A stretch of 64,000 nucleotides of DNA from Poseidonocella sp. HB161398 (GCF_005870025.1 NZ_VATA01000023.1:1-64000), one strand, 5' to 3'. Positions 17,252-25,570 are shown, numbered from the stretch's first letter. Numbers and translations: made by a program. Notes: a model not told the origin generated them from the sequence alone.

Positions 17252-17425
17252 ATGGACCGGATCGAAAGCGATGGCTTCAAGAAATCCCTGCTGGGACTGG
17301 CGCTGGCCGAGCATCTGGCCTGGGCGGTCGGGGTGCTGCCGGTTCTGGCCGTGCTGTTGGCCGAAATCCTGTGCAGCCTGATGCGCGGCGCGGTCGGACT
17401 CGACATCGTCGCGCCCTGTCGATGA
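17252..17425 (+). CDS. Possible small single-span membrane protein
   Basis: A 57-residue frame starting MDRIESDGFKKSLLGLALAE and continuing into a hydrophobic stretch (HLAWAVGVLPVLAVLLAEIL). AGGGTGGG lies about 6 bases before the ATG. It follows the RND operon by about 190 bp. No family is recognised and chance cannot be excluded in GC-rich DNA. Confidence 0.3.
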   Translation: MDRIESDGFKKSLLGLALAEHLAWAVGVLPVLAVLLAEILCSLMRGAVGLDIVAPCR

Positions 17426-17540
17426 GCGCGGCGCTGGGGCTCTCACGAGGGGGAGGCCGGGGTCGAAACTCGTAGCCACAATGTAGTTGGCAGTTCGGAA
17501 ACTAGCGCAGCTGCCGTTTCCCCGAAAACCGTCAGAAATG

Positions 17541-17700
17541 CCGCAGACTATAAAACCCCGCCCACAGCGGTCACTGTGAGCGGGGATGAGCTTGGTTGTG
17601 AGTATGTGGTCAACTGCAACCCTAGCCAGAAGAGGGTCTGGCTGTCTATCTCTAAGTATGCGCCATTTCGCCATAAAATGGCCTGAAAGGTAGTCTGCGG
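17541..17700 (-). ncRNA. Candidate structured RNA closed by a 10-bp helix
   Basis: The 160-nt block is bounded by CCGCAGACTA (17541-17550) and TAGTCTGCGG (17691-17700), a perfect 10-bp inverted repeat. Between them are four further pairings: 17556-17585 (CCCCGC..GCGGGG with inner CACAG/CTGTG), GGTTG/CAACC around 17593-17620, GCCAGA/TCTGGC (17625-17642) and GCCATTT/AAATGGC (17662-17682). The minus strand is favoured because the last hairpin is followed there by TTTTA. Alternatively this is a small mobile element with inverted ends, though no target duplication is seen. Confidence 0.4.
17551..17585 (-). terminator. Intrinsic terminator, minus strand
   Basis: On the minus strand: CCCCGC, one mismatch, CACAG, 6-nt loop, CTGTG, mismatch, GCGGGG and then TTTTA. 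This is a strong GC stem with a T tract. It would end a transcript coming from the right, such as the candidate RNA at 17700-17551, and lies tail-on to the plus-strand RND operon. Confidence 0.65.
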
Positions 17701-17819
17701 CGCGACGGTCGGCCTATGCAAGAGAAGCACCAGATCACCCGTCGTCACCGTACTGGAGGATCTGCACGGCGGCACTGCCCAGATGTACGCTCGGCAGGAC
17801 TTGCGGGAATCTATCCGGG

Positions 17820-18376
17820 AATCGCGCCGCGATCTTTCGAGGTGCGCTGAAGCCGCTGGCTGCCGTCAAGCTGCCCCTGAAGGCGCGCTATCAGGTGAAA
17901 GATTGCATACAGAGCGGAAGCCTCGCCGTGGTCTGTGGCGAGCCGAACGTGGGCGAGATGTTCTTTGCGCTGGACCTCTCTTTGCACATTGCCGGTGGCG
18001 CAGAGGACCAGCAAGGCGCCCGCGTGGCGAGCATGAAGGGCAGGCGGTCCACATTGCAGCCGAGGGCGGGCACGGCGGCTGCAGCGGGCTAGAGGCCCGC
18101 TGGCGGAAGAATCCGGAGCGGCGGAGCGGGGGCAGTGCGTTCCTGCTACTGCCGTGAACGGTGGACTTCTGCGGGGACGGTGATGCCGAAACGCTGATCG
18201 AGGCACTGAAGGGGGCGAGCTCCCGCCTGAGGAAACCTGGAAATGTCCGTGCAGCGACCGGGGCGGATGTGATGGTGATCCACCACAGCGGCAAGGACCC
18301 GTCGGCGGGGGCAGTCCAGACAAGGGCTTTGGATAGTTCGGCGGCGGTATTTGCAACAACTGAAGATACGACCTGA
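17820..18376 (+). pseudogene. RepA-like AAA ATPase (AAA_25), decayed
   Basis: Pieces in three frames reconstruct a plasmid/phage RepA-type ATPase. These are ARYQVKDCIQSGSLAVVCGE with PNVGEMFFALDLSLHIAGG (Walker A region, with the lysine-threonine of GKT replaced by EM), then VHIAAEGGHGGCSGLEARW, then VDFCGDGDAETLIEAL and finally ATGADVMVIHHSGKDPSAGA (a conserved motif of this family). Frame changes near 18040 and 18155 and loss of the region after HHSGKD show decay. Such ATPases sit in integrative elements and plasmids, so this marks an old mobile island. Confidence 0.7.
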
Positions 18377-18420
18377 TTTGCGAGCCAAGGGCACGTCGTT
18401 CGCCGTTCTTGGGTACTCAT

Positions 18421-18468
18421 CCCCAAAAGTGCCGCCACGGTCTACACGTGGCGGCAAAGTACTTGGGG
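18421..18468. repeat. Nested hairpin downstream of the ATPase remnant
   Basis: Inner stem TGCCGCCACG (18430-18439), 7-nt loop, CGTGGCGGCA (18447-18456); outer stem CCCCAA (18421-18426) with TTGGGG (18463-18468). The layout (short outer stem, bulge, long inner stem) resembles the palindromes in the IS genes at 6.9-9.1 kb. A partial second copy of GTGCCGCCACG lies near 18620. Confidence 0.65.
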
Positions 18469-18469
18469 T

Positions 18470-19020
18470 AAGCCGGAAGGGTGCCAACCCGGGAGAGCGG
18501 CATCCGGCTGTATCTGAAATGCAGAATGTGAATCCGGCTGCCCGTCAACTCTTCTTAAGGTTGTGTTACAGATTTGTGACGACCAGGTTTGGAGATGGAA
18601 ACCGGAATTCCAAAAGTAGTGCCGCCACGAATCAACCGCAGCGGCACCGATCAATGAGGAAATCGCCGTAGGAAGCACCGACTCGGAAAGTCGGCACCAT
18701 GACTGTACTGCGGATTCGGCAACTGTCATTAGCCTAACATCAAATAATCTTCAGGTTGTGCCGAGCGTCTTCTGCCGCGACCTGATCCACAAGGAACGGC
18801 AGTTCGCAGACCTCCGAGCCGATCCGAGCGATCCGCGATCGAATGGCTGCACCGAAGCCGACCAGAGACGACCAGGATACAGACAGATGAATTCTGTTCT
18901 CGCTGAGGACTGGTTTAGGCCCGGATACCGGTCCCCGGGCTGCTGCAATTCCCGGCATGCCCCGTCCCGCTGACTTGCCGCGCGGCCAATGTCCGGCACC
19001 TTGCGCAACGCGAAACAGGC
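18470..19020. other. Gene-poor stretch before the N-acetyltransferase
   Basis: No recognisable gene. On the minus strand around 18740-18900 a frame reads AAIRSRIARIGSEVCELPFL and DQVAAEDARHNLKII, which looks coding-like but matches no family I know. A diverged GTGCCGCCACG copy at about 18620 is the only repeat seen. Confidence 0.4.
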
Positions 19021-19046
19021 GGCGGGCGCCCGGGCAAGCGCCCGCC
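19021..19046 (-). terminator. Hairpin downstream of the N-acetyltransferase gene
   Basis: GGCGGGCGC (19021-19029) and GCGCCCGCC (19038-19046) form a perfect 9-bp stem with an 8-nt loop, 13 bases past the stop of the minus-strand gene. On the minus strand it is followed by TGTTTCG, a weak T-rich tract. Confidence 0.55.
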
Positions 19047-19058
19047 GGAGTTCCGGGC

Positions 19059-19874
19059 TCAGGCCGCCCGGTCCCGGACTGCCTCGCGGACGCGGTCCCA
19101 TACTTCGGCCACCTGCGGCACGTCGAGGCCGAAGACCGAGTCGAAGATCTCGGCGAGTTGTCCGGCCCCGGCGACGCGGCGCTCGCTGATCCCGTGCGCA
19201 TTTACGCGCCGAAGCCTGTCGTCCTGCAGCGAGACATAGCCGTCCCCGGTGTGCCGCAGCACGCCGAGCGCGTTGGCGAAGGGCGAGCCCGGATCGCGCA
19301 TTAGCCAGGCATGGGAGGCCGCCATTTCCGCCTCGCCGCCGTGGCCGGGACGGAAGTCGAAGCTCTTCGCCATGCCGCGCGCATGGTTGGAGAAGCGCAG
19401 CCAGCCATCCCCCGCAGGCGCGATCGAGAAGCCGAAGCCGCGCTGGCTCACCGGTCCCGTCACCATCCGAACCGGCTCGAGGATGGCGTCGCCGACGCCG
19501 ACCTCGGCGAGCCAGGGACCGTCGAGGTCGACCTGAAGCGTCAGGTGGTTGCCGATGGCGGCATCGCCGAGGATCTCGCGGTTGACGCCGCCGCAGAGCC
19601 GGGTCACGCGGAAGCCCATCGCCGAGAGGGCCGCGCCGAAAAGCCCGTTCATCTCGTAGCACCAGCCGCCGCGGCGCTGCCCCACCATCTTGGCGAAGGC
19701 GGCATCGGGGGCGATGTCCGAGGGCCACCCCATGAAGGCGTCGATCGCCTCCCAGCTGAAGGCCATCAAGTGGGCGCGGTGCAGCGCCGCGAGACTGCGG
19801 CTGTCGGGCGTCCGGGGCCGTTCCATGCCGATGCGCGCCAGATAGGCGCCGAGCTGCTTCTCGGTCAGTGTCAT
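19059..19874 (-). CDS. Arylamine N-acetyltransferase, catalytic Asp replaced by Glu
   Basis: A 271-residue protein of the NAT family, which moves acetyl from acetyl-CoA to arylamines or arylhydrazines. The active-site motif RRGGWCYEMN places the nucleophile at Cys72, and His110 is in NHLTLQV. The triad Asp usually found in W-L-V-D-V-G-F-G aligns with Glu124 in WLAEVGVG, so the predicted triad is Cys-His-Glu. A working Cys-His-Glu NAT has been described in Bacillus cereus (NAT3), so activity is possible. The ATG at 19874 has AGGAAG upstream; an ATG ten codons earlier (19904), behind GGAGG, is an equally plausible start. The next gene is divergent. Confidence 0.88.
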   Translation of the reverse strand: MTLTEKQLGAYLARIGMERPRTPDSRSLAALHRAHLMAFSWEAIDAFMGWPSDIAPDAAFAKMVGQRRGGWCYEMNGLFGAALSAMGFRVTRLCGGVNREILGDAAIGNHLTLQVDLDGPWLAEVGVGDAILEPVRMVTGPVSQRGFGFSIAPAGDGWLRFSNHARGMAKSFDFRPGHGGEAEMAASHAWLMRDPGSPFANALGVLRHTGDGYVSLQDDRLRRVNAHGISERRVAGAGQLAEIFDSVFGLDVPQVAEVWDRVREAVRDRAA

Positions 19875-20109
19875 CTTGTCTTCCTGCGAAGGGACATGCG
19901 TCATCCTCCGGTCTCCCTGCAATGGACCGTTTCCTGTCCTGGGTCGGTTTCGGATTGGCCCGGGCGGGGTCTGCCGCCGCATCGCGGGCCGGTGTGGCAC
20001 TGTGCTTAGCCCATCGCGGCCGGACGCGTTCCTAAATGGATGCGCAGCGAGGAGCAGGATATACTAATAAATTGCTAAGACGGACCGGAACGGTCGGGGG
20101 AGGACGGGC

Positions 20110-20583
20110 TTGCGGATCGACGACGACCTCATCGACTTCTTCGGGCAGCCGCTGATGTGCATCATCGCGGCGGCAGACAGCGCGGGCCGGCCGGCCGCGG
20201 GGCGCGGCATTGGCTTCGAGCTGCTCGGCGACCGGGAGACCATCGACGTGATCTTCTCGGGCTGGCAATGGCCGGAGATCGCGCGCGGCATCGAGGAGAC
20301 CGGCCGGATGGCCGCCACCTTCGTCAGCCCCTCGGACTATGTCAGCTTCCAGCTGAAGGGCATGGCCCGGATGCGCGCAACGCTGGACGCAGACCTTGTC
20401 CGCTCGGAGGCGTTCATGGCTGCAGCAACCGCGGAGCTCGCCGGCCTCGGCGTCGCGCCCCACATGATCCTCCCCTGGCTGACAGCGCGCGGCGCGTGCG
20501 TGGCGCGGCTGGCGGTCAGCGAGATCTACGTCCAGACGCCGGGGCCGCTGGCCGGGATGCGGGCGGGGACTGCGCCGCAATGA
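20110..20583 (+). CDS. Pyridoxamine 5'-phosphate oxidase-like flavin-binding protein
   Basis: A 157-residue protein with the PNPOx-like split-barrel pattern (MCIIAAADSAGRPAAGRGIG, VIFSGWQWPEIARGIEETGR, MAATFVSPSDYVSFQLKGMA). These domains bind FMN or a related cofactor; the true substrate is unknown. The start is TTG at 20110 with GGGGGAGG about 8 bases upstream; no ATG fits. Its TGA overlaps the ATG of the next gene (ATGA), so the two are co-translated. It is transcribed away from the N-acetyltransferase gene. Confidence 0.72.
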   Translation: MRIDDDLIDFFGQPLMCIIAAADSAGRPAAGRGIGFELLGDRETIDVIFSGWQWPEIARGIEETGRMAATFVSPSDYVSFQLKGMARMRATLDADLVRSEAFMAAATAELAGLGVAPHMILPWLTARGACVARLAVSEIYVQTPGPLAGMRAGTAPQ

Positions 20584-21926
20584 GCCTGCGCCTGCCGGAT
20601 CTCTCCGCCTGTTTCGAGGGCGTCATTCCCTCGATCATTGCCACCGCCTCGGCGGACGGCATGCCGAACGTCTCCTACCTGTCGCATGTGGTCCGCGTCG
20701 ACGAGGAGCATGTGGCGCTGTCGAACCAGTTCTTCGCCAAGACGGCCGCGAATGTGAGGGCCAATCCGGCCGTCACGTTAATCCTCGTGGACGGTTTCAC
20801 CGGCGAGCAGTTCCTCCTCGATATCAGTTTCGTGCGGTCAGTCGATTCCGGCGAACTTTTCGAGCGGATCGCGCGCGACCTCCGGGCGACGAGCGCGCAG
20901 GTCGGCATGTCGGAGGTGATGCGGCTCCGCAGCGCCGACATCTTCCGGGTCAGGGGCATCGAGCAGGTGCCCTCGCCAGTGGAGGCGGGTCCCGGCGCGG
21001 CAAGCCGCCCGCCGGTCAGCCTGCCCGCCCTCGCCAGGGCCGTCGCCGAGCTGGGGCGGCAGGCCGGCGCGGGCGAGGTCATCGACGCCCTGCTGGCCAG
21101 CGTGCGGCAGGTCCTCGGCTACGGCCATGCGCTGGTGCTGCTGCGCGACACCCGCACTGGCGCGCTCGTCACCACCGGCAGCACGGGCTACGCGCGCTCC
21201 GGGCTTGGATCGGAGATCGCGGACGGCGAGGGGATGATCGGCACGGCTGCCGCAAGCGGCCGGCCCGTCAAGGTCAGCGACATGAGCCGCCTGCGCCGCT
21301 TTGGCGGGGCGATCGGTCCCGATCCGGAGGAGGCCGAGAACCTCACCCGAACCGTCGCCTTCCCGGCGCTGCCGGGAGCGATGAGCCAAATCGCCGTGCC
21401 GATGTGCACCAGAGGAGCGGTGACCGGCGTCCTCTTCGTCGAGAGCGCGCAGCGGCTCGCATTCCGCGAGGAGGACGAGGCGGCACTGTGCATCCTCGCA
21501 GGACAGGCGGCTGCCGCGCTGGGATGCAGCGAGCGCGAGGCCGATCCGGCTAGCCCTGCCCCTGTCTCGTCGGTCCCGTCCGCGGCCGACCCCGCCAGGG
21601 GCGCGATCCGGGTTGTGCATCACGGCTACGACGACAGCATTTTCATCGACGGCACCTATATCGTGAAGGGCGTCGCCGGGATGCTGCTGCAGCTGATGGC
21701 CGGATGGCACGTGAACGAAGGCCGAAGCGAGTTCACCAACCGCGAATTGCGGCTGGTGGCGGGCGCGCGGATGCCCGAGGTCAAGGATAACCTGGAAAGC
21801 AGGCTGCTGCTCCTGCGGCGCAGGCTGGAGGAGAAACAGGCCGGGCTCCGGATCGTCCGCACCGGGCGGGGGCGCATCAGGCTCGAAGTCGACGGACCGC
21901 TCGAGCTGGCCGAGGGCAGTGAATAG
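20580..21926 (+). CDS. PNPOx-like / GAF / winged-helix-like sensor protein
   Basis: A 448-residue three-part protein. Residues 1-135 are a PNPOx-like split barrel (VIPSIIATASADGMPNVSYL, NPAVTLILVDGFTGEQFLLD). Residues ~160-320 are a GAF domain (LLASVRQVLGYGHALVLLRD, GMIGTAAASGRPVKVSDMSR, QIAVPMCTRGAVTGVLFVES). A Pro/Ala-rich linker leads to a C-terminal domain of ~100 residues with helix-rich and terminal beta parts (FTNRELRLVAGARMPEVKDN), perhaps a winged helix. It looks like a redox or small-molecule sensor with an output domain. Translation is coupled to the preceding stand-alone PNPOx gene. The ligand is unknown and the output-domain call is tentative. Confidence 0.72.
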   Translation: MSLRLPDLSACFEGVIPSIIATASADGMPNVSYLSHVVRVDEEHVALSNQFFAKTAANVRANPAVTLILVDGFTGEQFLLDISFVRSVDSGELFERIARDLRATSAQVGMSEVMRLRSADIFRVRGIEQVPSPVEAGPGAASRPPVSLPALARAVAELGRQAGAGEVIDALLASVRQVLGYGHALVLLRDTRTGALVTTGSTGYARSGLGSEIADGEGMIGTAAASGRPVKVSDMSRLRRFGGAIGPDPEEAENLTRTVAFPALPGAMSQIAVPMCTRGAVTGVLFVESAQRLAFREEDEAALCILAGQAAAALGCSEREADPASPAPVSSVPSAADPARGAIRVVHHGYDDSIFIDGTYIVKGVAGMLLQLMAGWHVNEGRSEFTNRELRLVAGARMPEVKDNLESRLLLLRRRLEEKQAGLRIVRTGRGRIRLEVDGPLELAEGSE

Positions 21927-22129
21927 CGGTTCCCGGCACCGTCTGTTGATCGGGCCATCGCCTTGGTGTCGCGGCCCGCATGGGCGTCGATCAGTGTCCG
22001 CGCTCCAAGCGCGGAGGAGGGCGCCCGCTGCCGCGAAAGAAGATCCACCTGCCGATCCCGGTCCGCGCGTCGGTCCCGGTCCCGAAAGCATTCAGGCAAG
22101 GCGCACTCCGCTCCACGAGGCCCTCTCCT

Positions 22130-22205
22130 GGCTGCACAGCACATAACCGTGAAACTTGGGCCAGTCGACCTGGACCTGCGCTTCCGTGGGTGTCTCCACC
22201 CGCCG
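22130..22205 (-). pseudogene. IS21-family IstA remnant (catalytic-entry piece)
   Basis: The minus frame reads RRVETPTEAQVQVDWPKFHG, matching the IstA block RxETxPGxQaQvDwxxFG that contains the first catalytic Asp. It stops shortly afterwards. This is a short scrap. Confidence 0.45.
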
Positions 22206-22329
22206 CTGCGCCCGGACTGCCGGAGCAGTGAATATCCGCCTACAGTTCCGCTGCCCGGACTTCAGGTTGCCCCGAACTGGTTGCAGAGATCGGCGCCAGC
22301 ATGCTGGCTGCGCGGATCGAAATCGTCCC

Positions 22330-22460
22330 GGAGGATCGGCCAGAGCGTGGCCTATGTCGAGACCTGGCCGGGGGCGCTGCGCAACGACAGGCGAAGGATT
22401 TTCCGGGCGGCGAGCGCCAGTCAGAAGGCGGCGGACTGGCTGGCGGCAGCTGCGGAAGAT
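22330..22460 (+). pseudogene. ArdC-like antirestriction protein, C-terminal remnant
   Basis: The plus frame reads SVAYVETWPGALRNDRRRIF and RAASASQKAADWLAAAA. ArdC proteins end with the pattern sYiesWlkvLkxDkraIFtAAShAQkAadyL. The N-terminal DNA-binding part is not found. ArdC travels on conjugative plasmids and ICEs, so this is a trace of one. Confidence 0.5.
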
Positions 22461-22611
22461 GCCCCGCCCGAAGGCGCGCTTCCGCAATGCGGCCAGACAA
22501 GCGGGGCAGACCGGAATGACGGGCCGCGCCCCTCGCTTTTCACGGGCCCGAAAGTTCGCTGATCGGCCATTGTCCGGCCGGTGTCAGTGGCTTGAGGGAA
22601 TTGGACGCAAT

Positions 22612-22646
22612 ATTCCCGTCACATTGCATTGCATTTTGATGGGAAT
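22612..22646. promoter_or_regulatory. Operator-like palindrome ahead of the second Fic gene
   Basis: ATTCCCGTCA (22612-22621) and TGATGGGAAT (22637-22646) pair at 9 of 10 positions around a 15-bp AT-rich centre holding two ATTGC repeats. The right arm ends 18 bp before the ATG at 22665. The placement fits a repressor site; the regulator is unknown. Confidence 0.5.
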
Positions 22647-22664
22647 GTCGGCATCAATCGCCTC

Positions 22665-23734
22665 ATGCAGATCTGGAACTCTCCCGCCTGGCCGAGTTTC
22701 CGGCATGATCCAGCCCTGACAGAGATTCCGCTCGCACGCGTCATGGAACGGCTCGGCAGGATCGAGGGCCTCCATGCCGGGCTGGTCCCGGTAGAACGCG
22801 AGGAAGTCTTCCTGCGAGCCGTGATTGGAGAAGCGCTGGCGAGCTTCGCCATCGAAGGAGCACCGCTTTCGCCTGCGGAAATCGAGGCCTCCGTCGTCGC
22901 CTCGCTCGCCCATCGCCAGGCCCTGCCGCAACGGCGGAGCGATGCCATTGCCGAGCTGATGCTCGAAGCCCGCGCAGGCAAGGGGCGCCTCTCTTCGGAG
23001 ACTCTGCAGCGCTGGCACGAACTCCTGTTCCACGGCATCGAAGCCGAGGAGCTCGGGAGGGGGCGAAGCTTTGCGATGGAGATTGTGCGCCGCCCCACGG
23101 GCCGCCCCGGGGATGTGCTCTACAGCGCGCCCCCGCCGAGCGCATGGCGCTCGAGATGGACCGTTTCCTCGACTGGCTCACCGCCGACACGCACCCGTTG
23201 CCCGTCCGCGCCGGGCTCGCGTATCTGTGGTTCGAGTCGATACACCCGTTTGCCGACGGAAACGGCCGGATCGGCCGTGCAATCGTCGAGCATGTCTTCG
23301 CCACTGAAGCGGCCCTGCCTTTCTCGCTGTCGCGGCAGATCGAGGCGGACAAGCGCGGCTACTATACCGCCCTGCAGGCCGGAAGGCGTGTGGCAAACCA
23401 CACTATCGATGCCACGCCCTTCGTGCTGTGGCTGCTGGAACGGCTAGAGGCGGGAATCGGCGAGGCAGGGCGCGAGGCGCGCTTCCTCGTGCGCCGCAAC
23501 GCCTTCCTCTCCGCACATGCCGATCTGCCGGAACGTCCGCCGTCGGTTCTGCGCCGTCTTTTCGCGGAAGGCGAGAGCCGGGTAGAGCAGGGACTCTCGT
23601 CCGGGCCCTATGGCAAGATCGCGAAGGTTTCACCTGCAACGGCAACGCGGGATCTGACTGATCTGGAGCAGCGGGGCGTCGTGGCACGGGCCCCGGGAGG
23701 CGGACGGTTCACACGCTACTTGCTGAACTGGTAG
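22665..23734 (+). pseudogene. Fic-domain protein with a single frameshift
   Basis: Two frames join into one ~356-residue Fic protein. The first ends in RPTGRPGDVLYSAPPP and the second begins ERMALEMDRFLDWL once one G is restored near 23137 (CCGCCG-AGCGC where CCGCCGGAGCGC is expected). Residues 60-65, SFAIEG, are a class II inhibitory motif. The Fic core HPFADGNGRIGR sits in the second frame, and the C-terminus is winged-helix-like (VSPATATRDLTDLEQRGVVA). The frame is otherwise perfect, so the loss is recent or a base-calling error. Without the missing base only an N-terminal fragment lacking the active site is made. Confidence 0.8.
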
Positions 23735-23838
23735 ATCCTCGATCCGGCACTGTCCCCTGTTGAGCCAATGGGATGACCCGCCTTCCCGCCGAACCGCGGC
23801 TATCCTTGCGGGCACGTGTGGAGAGAGGTGAAAATCTG

Positions 23839-24013
23839 ATGGACCTCAAGATTTTGGGGATTGATCTGGGCAAGACCGTTTGCCGTCTCGCGGGACTGCA
23901 CGAAGCCGGGGCGGTCGTGTTCCGCAAACGTGCCCAGCGGCATCGCCTGCCCGATCTTCTTGATGGGCTTCCGCCTTCCGTTGCTGCGATGGAGGCTTGC
24001 GGCGGCGCACTCT
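23839..24013 (+). pseudogene. IS110-family transposase, N-terminal scrap
   Basis: Starts MDLKILGIDLGKTVCRLAGL and continues through VFRKRAQRHRLPDLLDGLPP to AAMEACGGA, the standard IS110/IS1111 N-terminus with the first catalytic Asp (GIDLGK). The match ends at about 24010 and the frame stops at 24054. The C-terminal scrap at 308-386 could belong to the same type of element. Confidence 0.75.
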
Positions 24014-24140
24014 TCTCTTTCCCAGCCATCGGGTGCGACGGAAAAATGACCTAAGTCAGCTCGGAACTGCCCGAAATGCGCTATTCTTCTGCAATCGGCG
24101 GACAGGCGCGGCCCGCTCCGCCCGGGAGGGAGTCTCCGGT

Positions 24141-24962
24141 ATGAGGAAAATCCTGGCCTGTACGGATTTCTCGCCACGGTCTGAGGGTGCGCTGCGGCGC
24201 GCGCAGCTGCTTGCGGCGGCGAACGAGGCGGAGCTGGTTGTGGCAACCGCGATCGACAGCGGCTTGCCGGCACTGGTGGCAGGGGCGATCGCCGATGGCG
24301 CCCGACTGAAGCTGGAGCGGCACTGCGCTACCGGCCCTGTCGCCTGCTCGGACCTGCATGTTGAAACCGGTGCGCCGGTGGAGACGCTCTCCCGGATCAT
24401 GGCCGAGGTTGCACCCGACCTGGTGGTGCTCGGAACGCACCGTCCCCGCCCGCTCTGGGACATGGTTTCGGGCACCACGGCCGAACGGATCATCCGTGCC
24501 ACGCCTCTGCCGGTGCTGCTGGCCGCTGGACCGCCGGAATCTGCGTGGCGTCGTGTCCTCTGCGGGATCGACCTGTCGCCAGCCTCGGCGGCCGCGGCCC
24601 GCTGGGCGGCGGAGCTCGCGCCCGGGGCGGAGCTGCACGCATTTCATGCGCTGCCGGTACCGGTCCGCGGCTGGACGATAGCCGGGGGAACCGCGGAACT
24701 GGCGGCGCCCTTCCTGTCCGATGCCCGCGCCCGCCTCGATCTGTGGTGGCTGGACGAGGTCCTGCCAAGACGGCTGGCGAAGCCCGCCCCAGTGGCCCTG
24801 CCGGTCGCCGAGGCTTTCGCTGCCGAGCTGGTCGCATTCCGTCCTGACCTAGTCGCAGTCGGAGCGCACGCCCACGCCGCCTTCGTGCCGGGCCATCTCG
24901 GCAGCTTCACCGAGGCGCTGATCCGGAGGCCGCCATGCGACCTGCTGATCGTGCGGGGCTGA
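24141..24962 (+). CDS. Universal stress protein, tandem UspA domains
   Basis: A 273-residue protein with two Usp folds. The first runs from MRKILACTDFSPRSEGALRR to VLGTHRPRPLWDMVSGTTAE, the latter resembling the G-x2-G-x9-G-[S/T] nucleotide-binding loop. The second runs from WRRVLCGIDLSPASAAAARW to VAVGAHAHAAFVPGHLGSFT. Tandem Usp proteins usually act in stress survival; the molecular role here is unknown. The ATG at 24141 has a GGGAGGGAG stretch upstream. It is not in an operon: an IS110 scrap lies upstream and noncoding sequence downstream. Confidence 0.88.
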   Translation: MRKILACTDFSPRSEGALRRAQLLAAANEAELVVATAIDSGLPALVAGAIADGARLKLERHCATGPVACSDLHVETGAPVETLSRIMAEVAPDLVVLGTHRPRPLWDMVSGTTAERIIRATPLPVLLAAGPPESAWRRVLCGIDLSPASAAAARWAAELAPGAELHAFHALPVPVRGWTIAGGTAELAAPFLSDARARLDLWWLDEVLPRRLAKPAPVALPVAEAFAAELVAFRPDLVAVGAHAHAAFVPGHLGSFTEALIRRPPCDLLIVRG

Positions 24963-25285
24963 GGCGGTGGATCGAGCCGAGACCATGCTCTGCGTCGGCT
25001 TCAGGCAGAGGGTTGCACCATGCTATTCCTCAGGCCATCGAAGGTTTCATTTTCGTCGTCGGCGTTGCTCAAGCTCATGCCAATGAAAGCCGCACCGCCT
25101 GATCAGGCTACGTTGCGGAAATTTCACCATTGTGTGGATCGCCATCAAACCGAGACTCTACCTGATTGTTGTCTAAGCCTCTAGTTATATGAATGAAATC
25201 TCTTCTTGTGGAGGATTTCTGTCGACGCCCATCTGCACCCGGCCAGAGCAGAAAAGTCTGCGTATAGACAGCTGGCTACAAGTCA
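24963..25285. other. Intergenic stretch, relatively AT-rich
   Basis: No gene, hairpin or repeat that I can support. The base composition is more AT-rich than around it. It ends at an IS6 scrap, so it may include imported flanking DNA. Confidence 0.5.
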
Positions 25286-25309
25286 ATGAGGTGGCCAGGA
25301 TCAAGGTTT

Positions 25310-25500
25310 GATGACGATCCATGGCGCGACGTCGAGGATCTCATGGCCGAGCGTGGCGTGACGGTTTCCCACGAGACGATCCGTGACTGGCCGGGCCGCT
25401 TCGGCCGTCAGTTTGCCGCCCAGATCCGGAGGCATCGCCCGGTTCTGGCGGACAAATGGCATCTCGACGAGGTCGTCATCCGGATGTCGATCCGTACGGG
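25310..25500 (+). pseudogene. IS6-family transposase scrap
   Basis: The plus frame reads DVEDLMAERGVTVSHETIRD, then RFGRQFAAQIRRHRP and DKWHLDEVVIRMSI, a section of an IS6 transposase with the first catalytic Asp. Both ends are missing. It is in the opposite orientation to the IS6 fragment at 11711-12070. Confidence 0.78.
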
Positions 25501-25570
25501 CCGCGCGGCTCCGGGGGCCGGAGCCTGCAGCAGAGTGGCGCCGCCGTCCTTGCCCTGTGCCCGGACGAAC

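Larger units (their letters stand above)
21927..22664. other. Gene-poor stretch with mobile-element debris
   Basis: No intact gene. It contains an IS21 scrap (22130-22205), an ArdC-like scrap (about 22330-22460) and an operator-like palindrome (22612-22646) ahead of the second Fic gene; each is listed separately. Confidence 0.5.

Noticed and set aside
17548-17775. 75-codon minus-strand frame over the candidate structured RNA
   Set aside because: It runs through an intrinsic terminator and a palindrome-rich block and matches no family.
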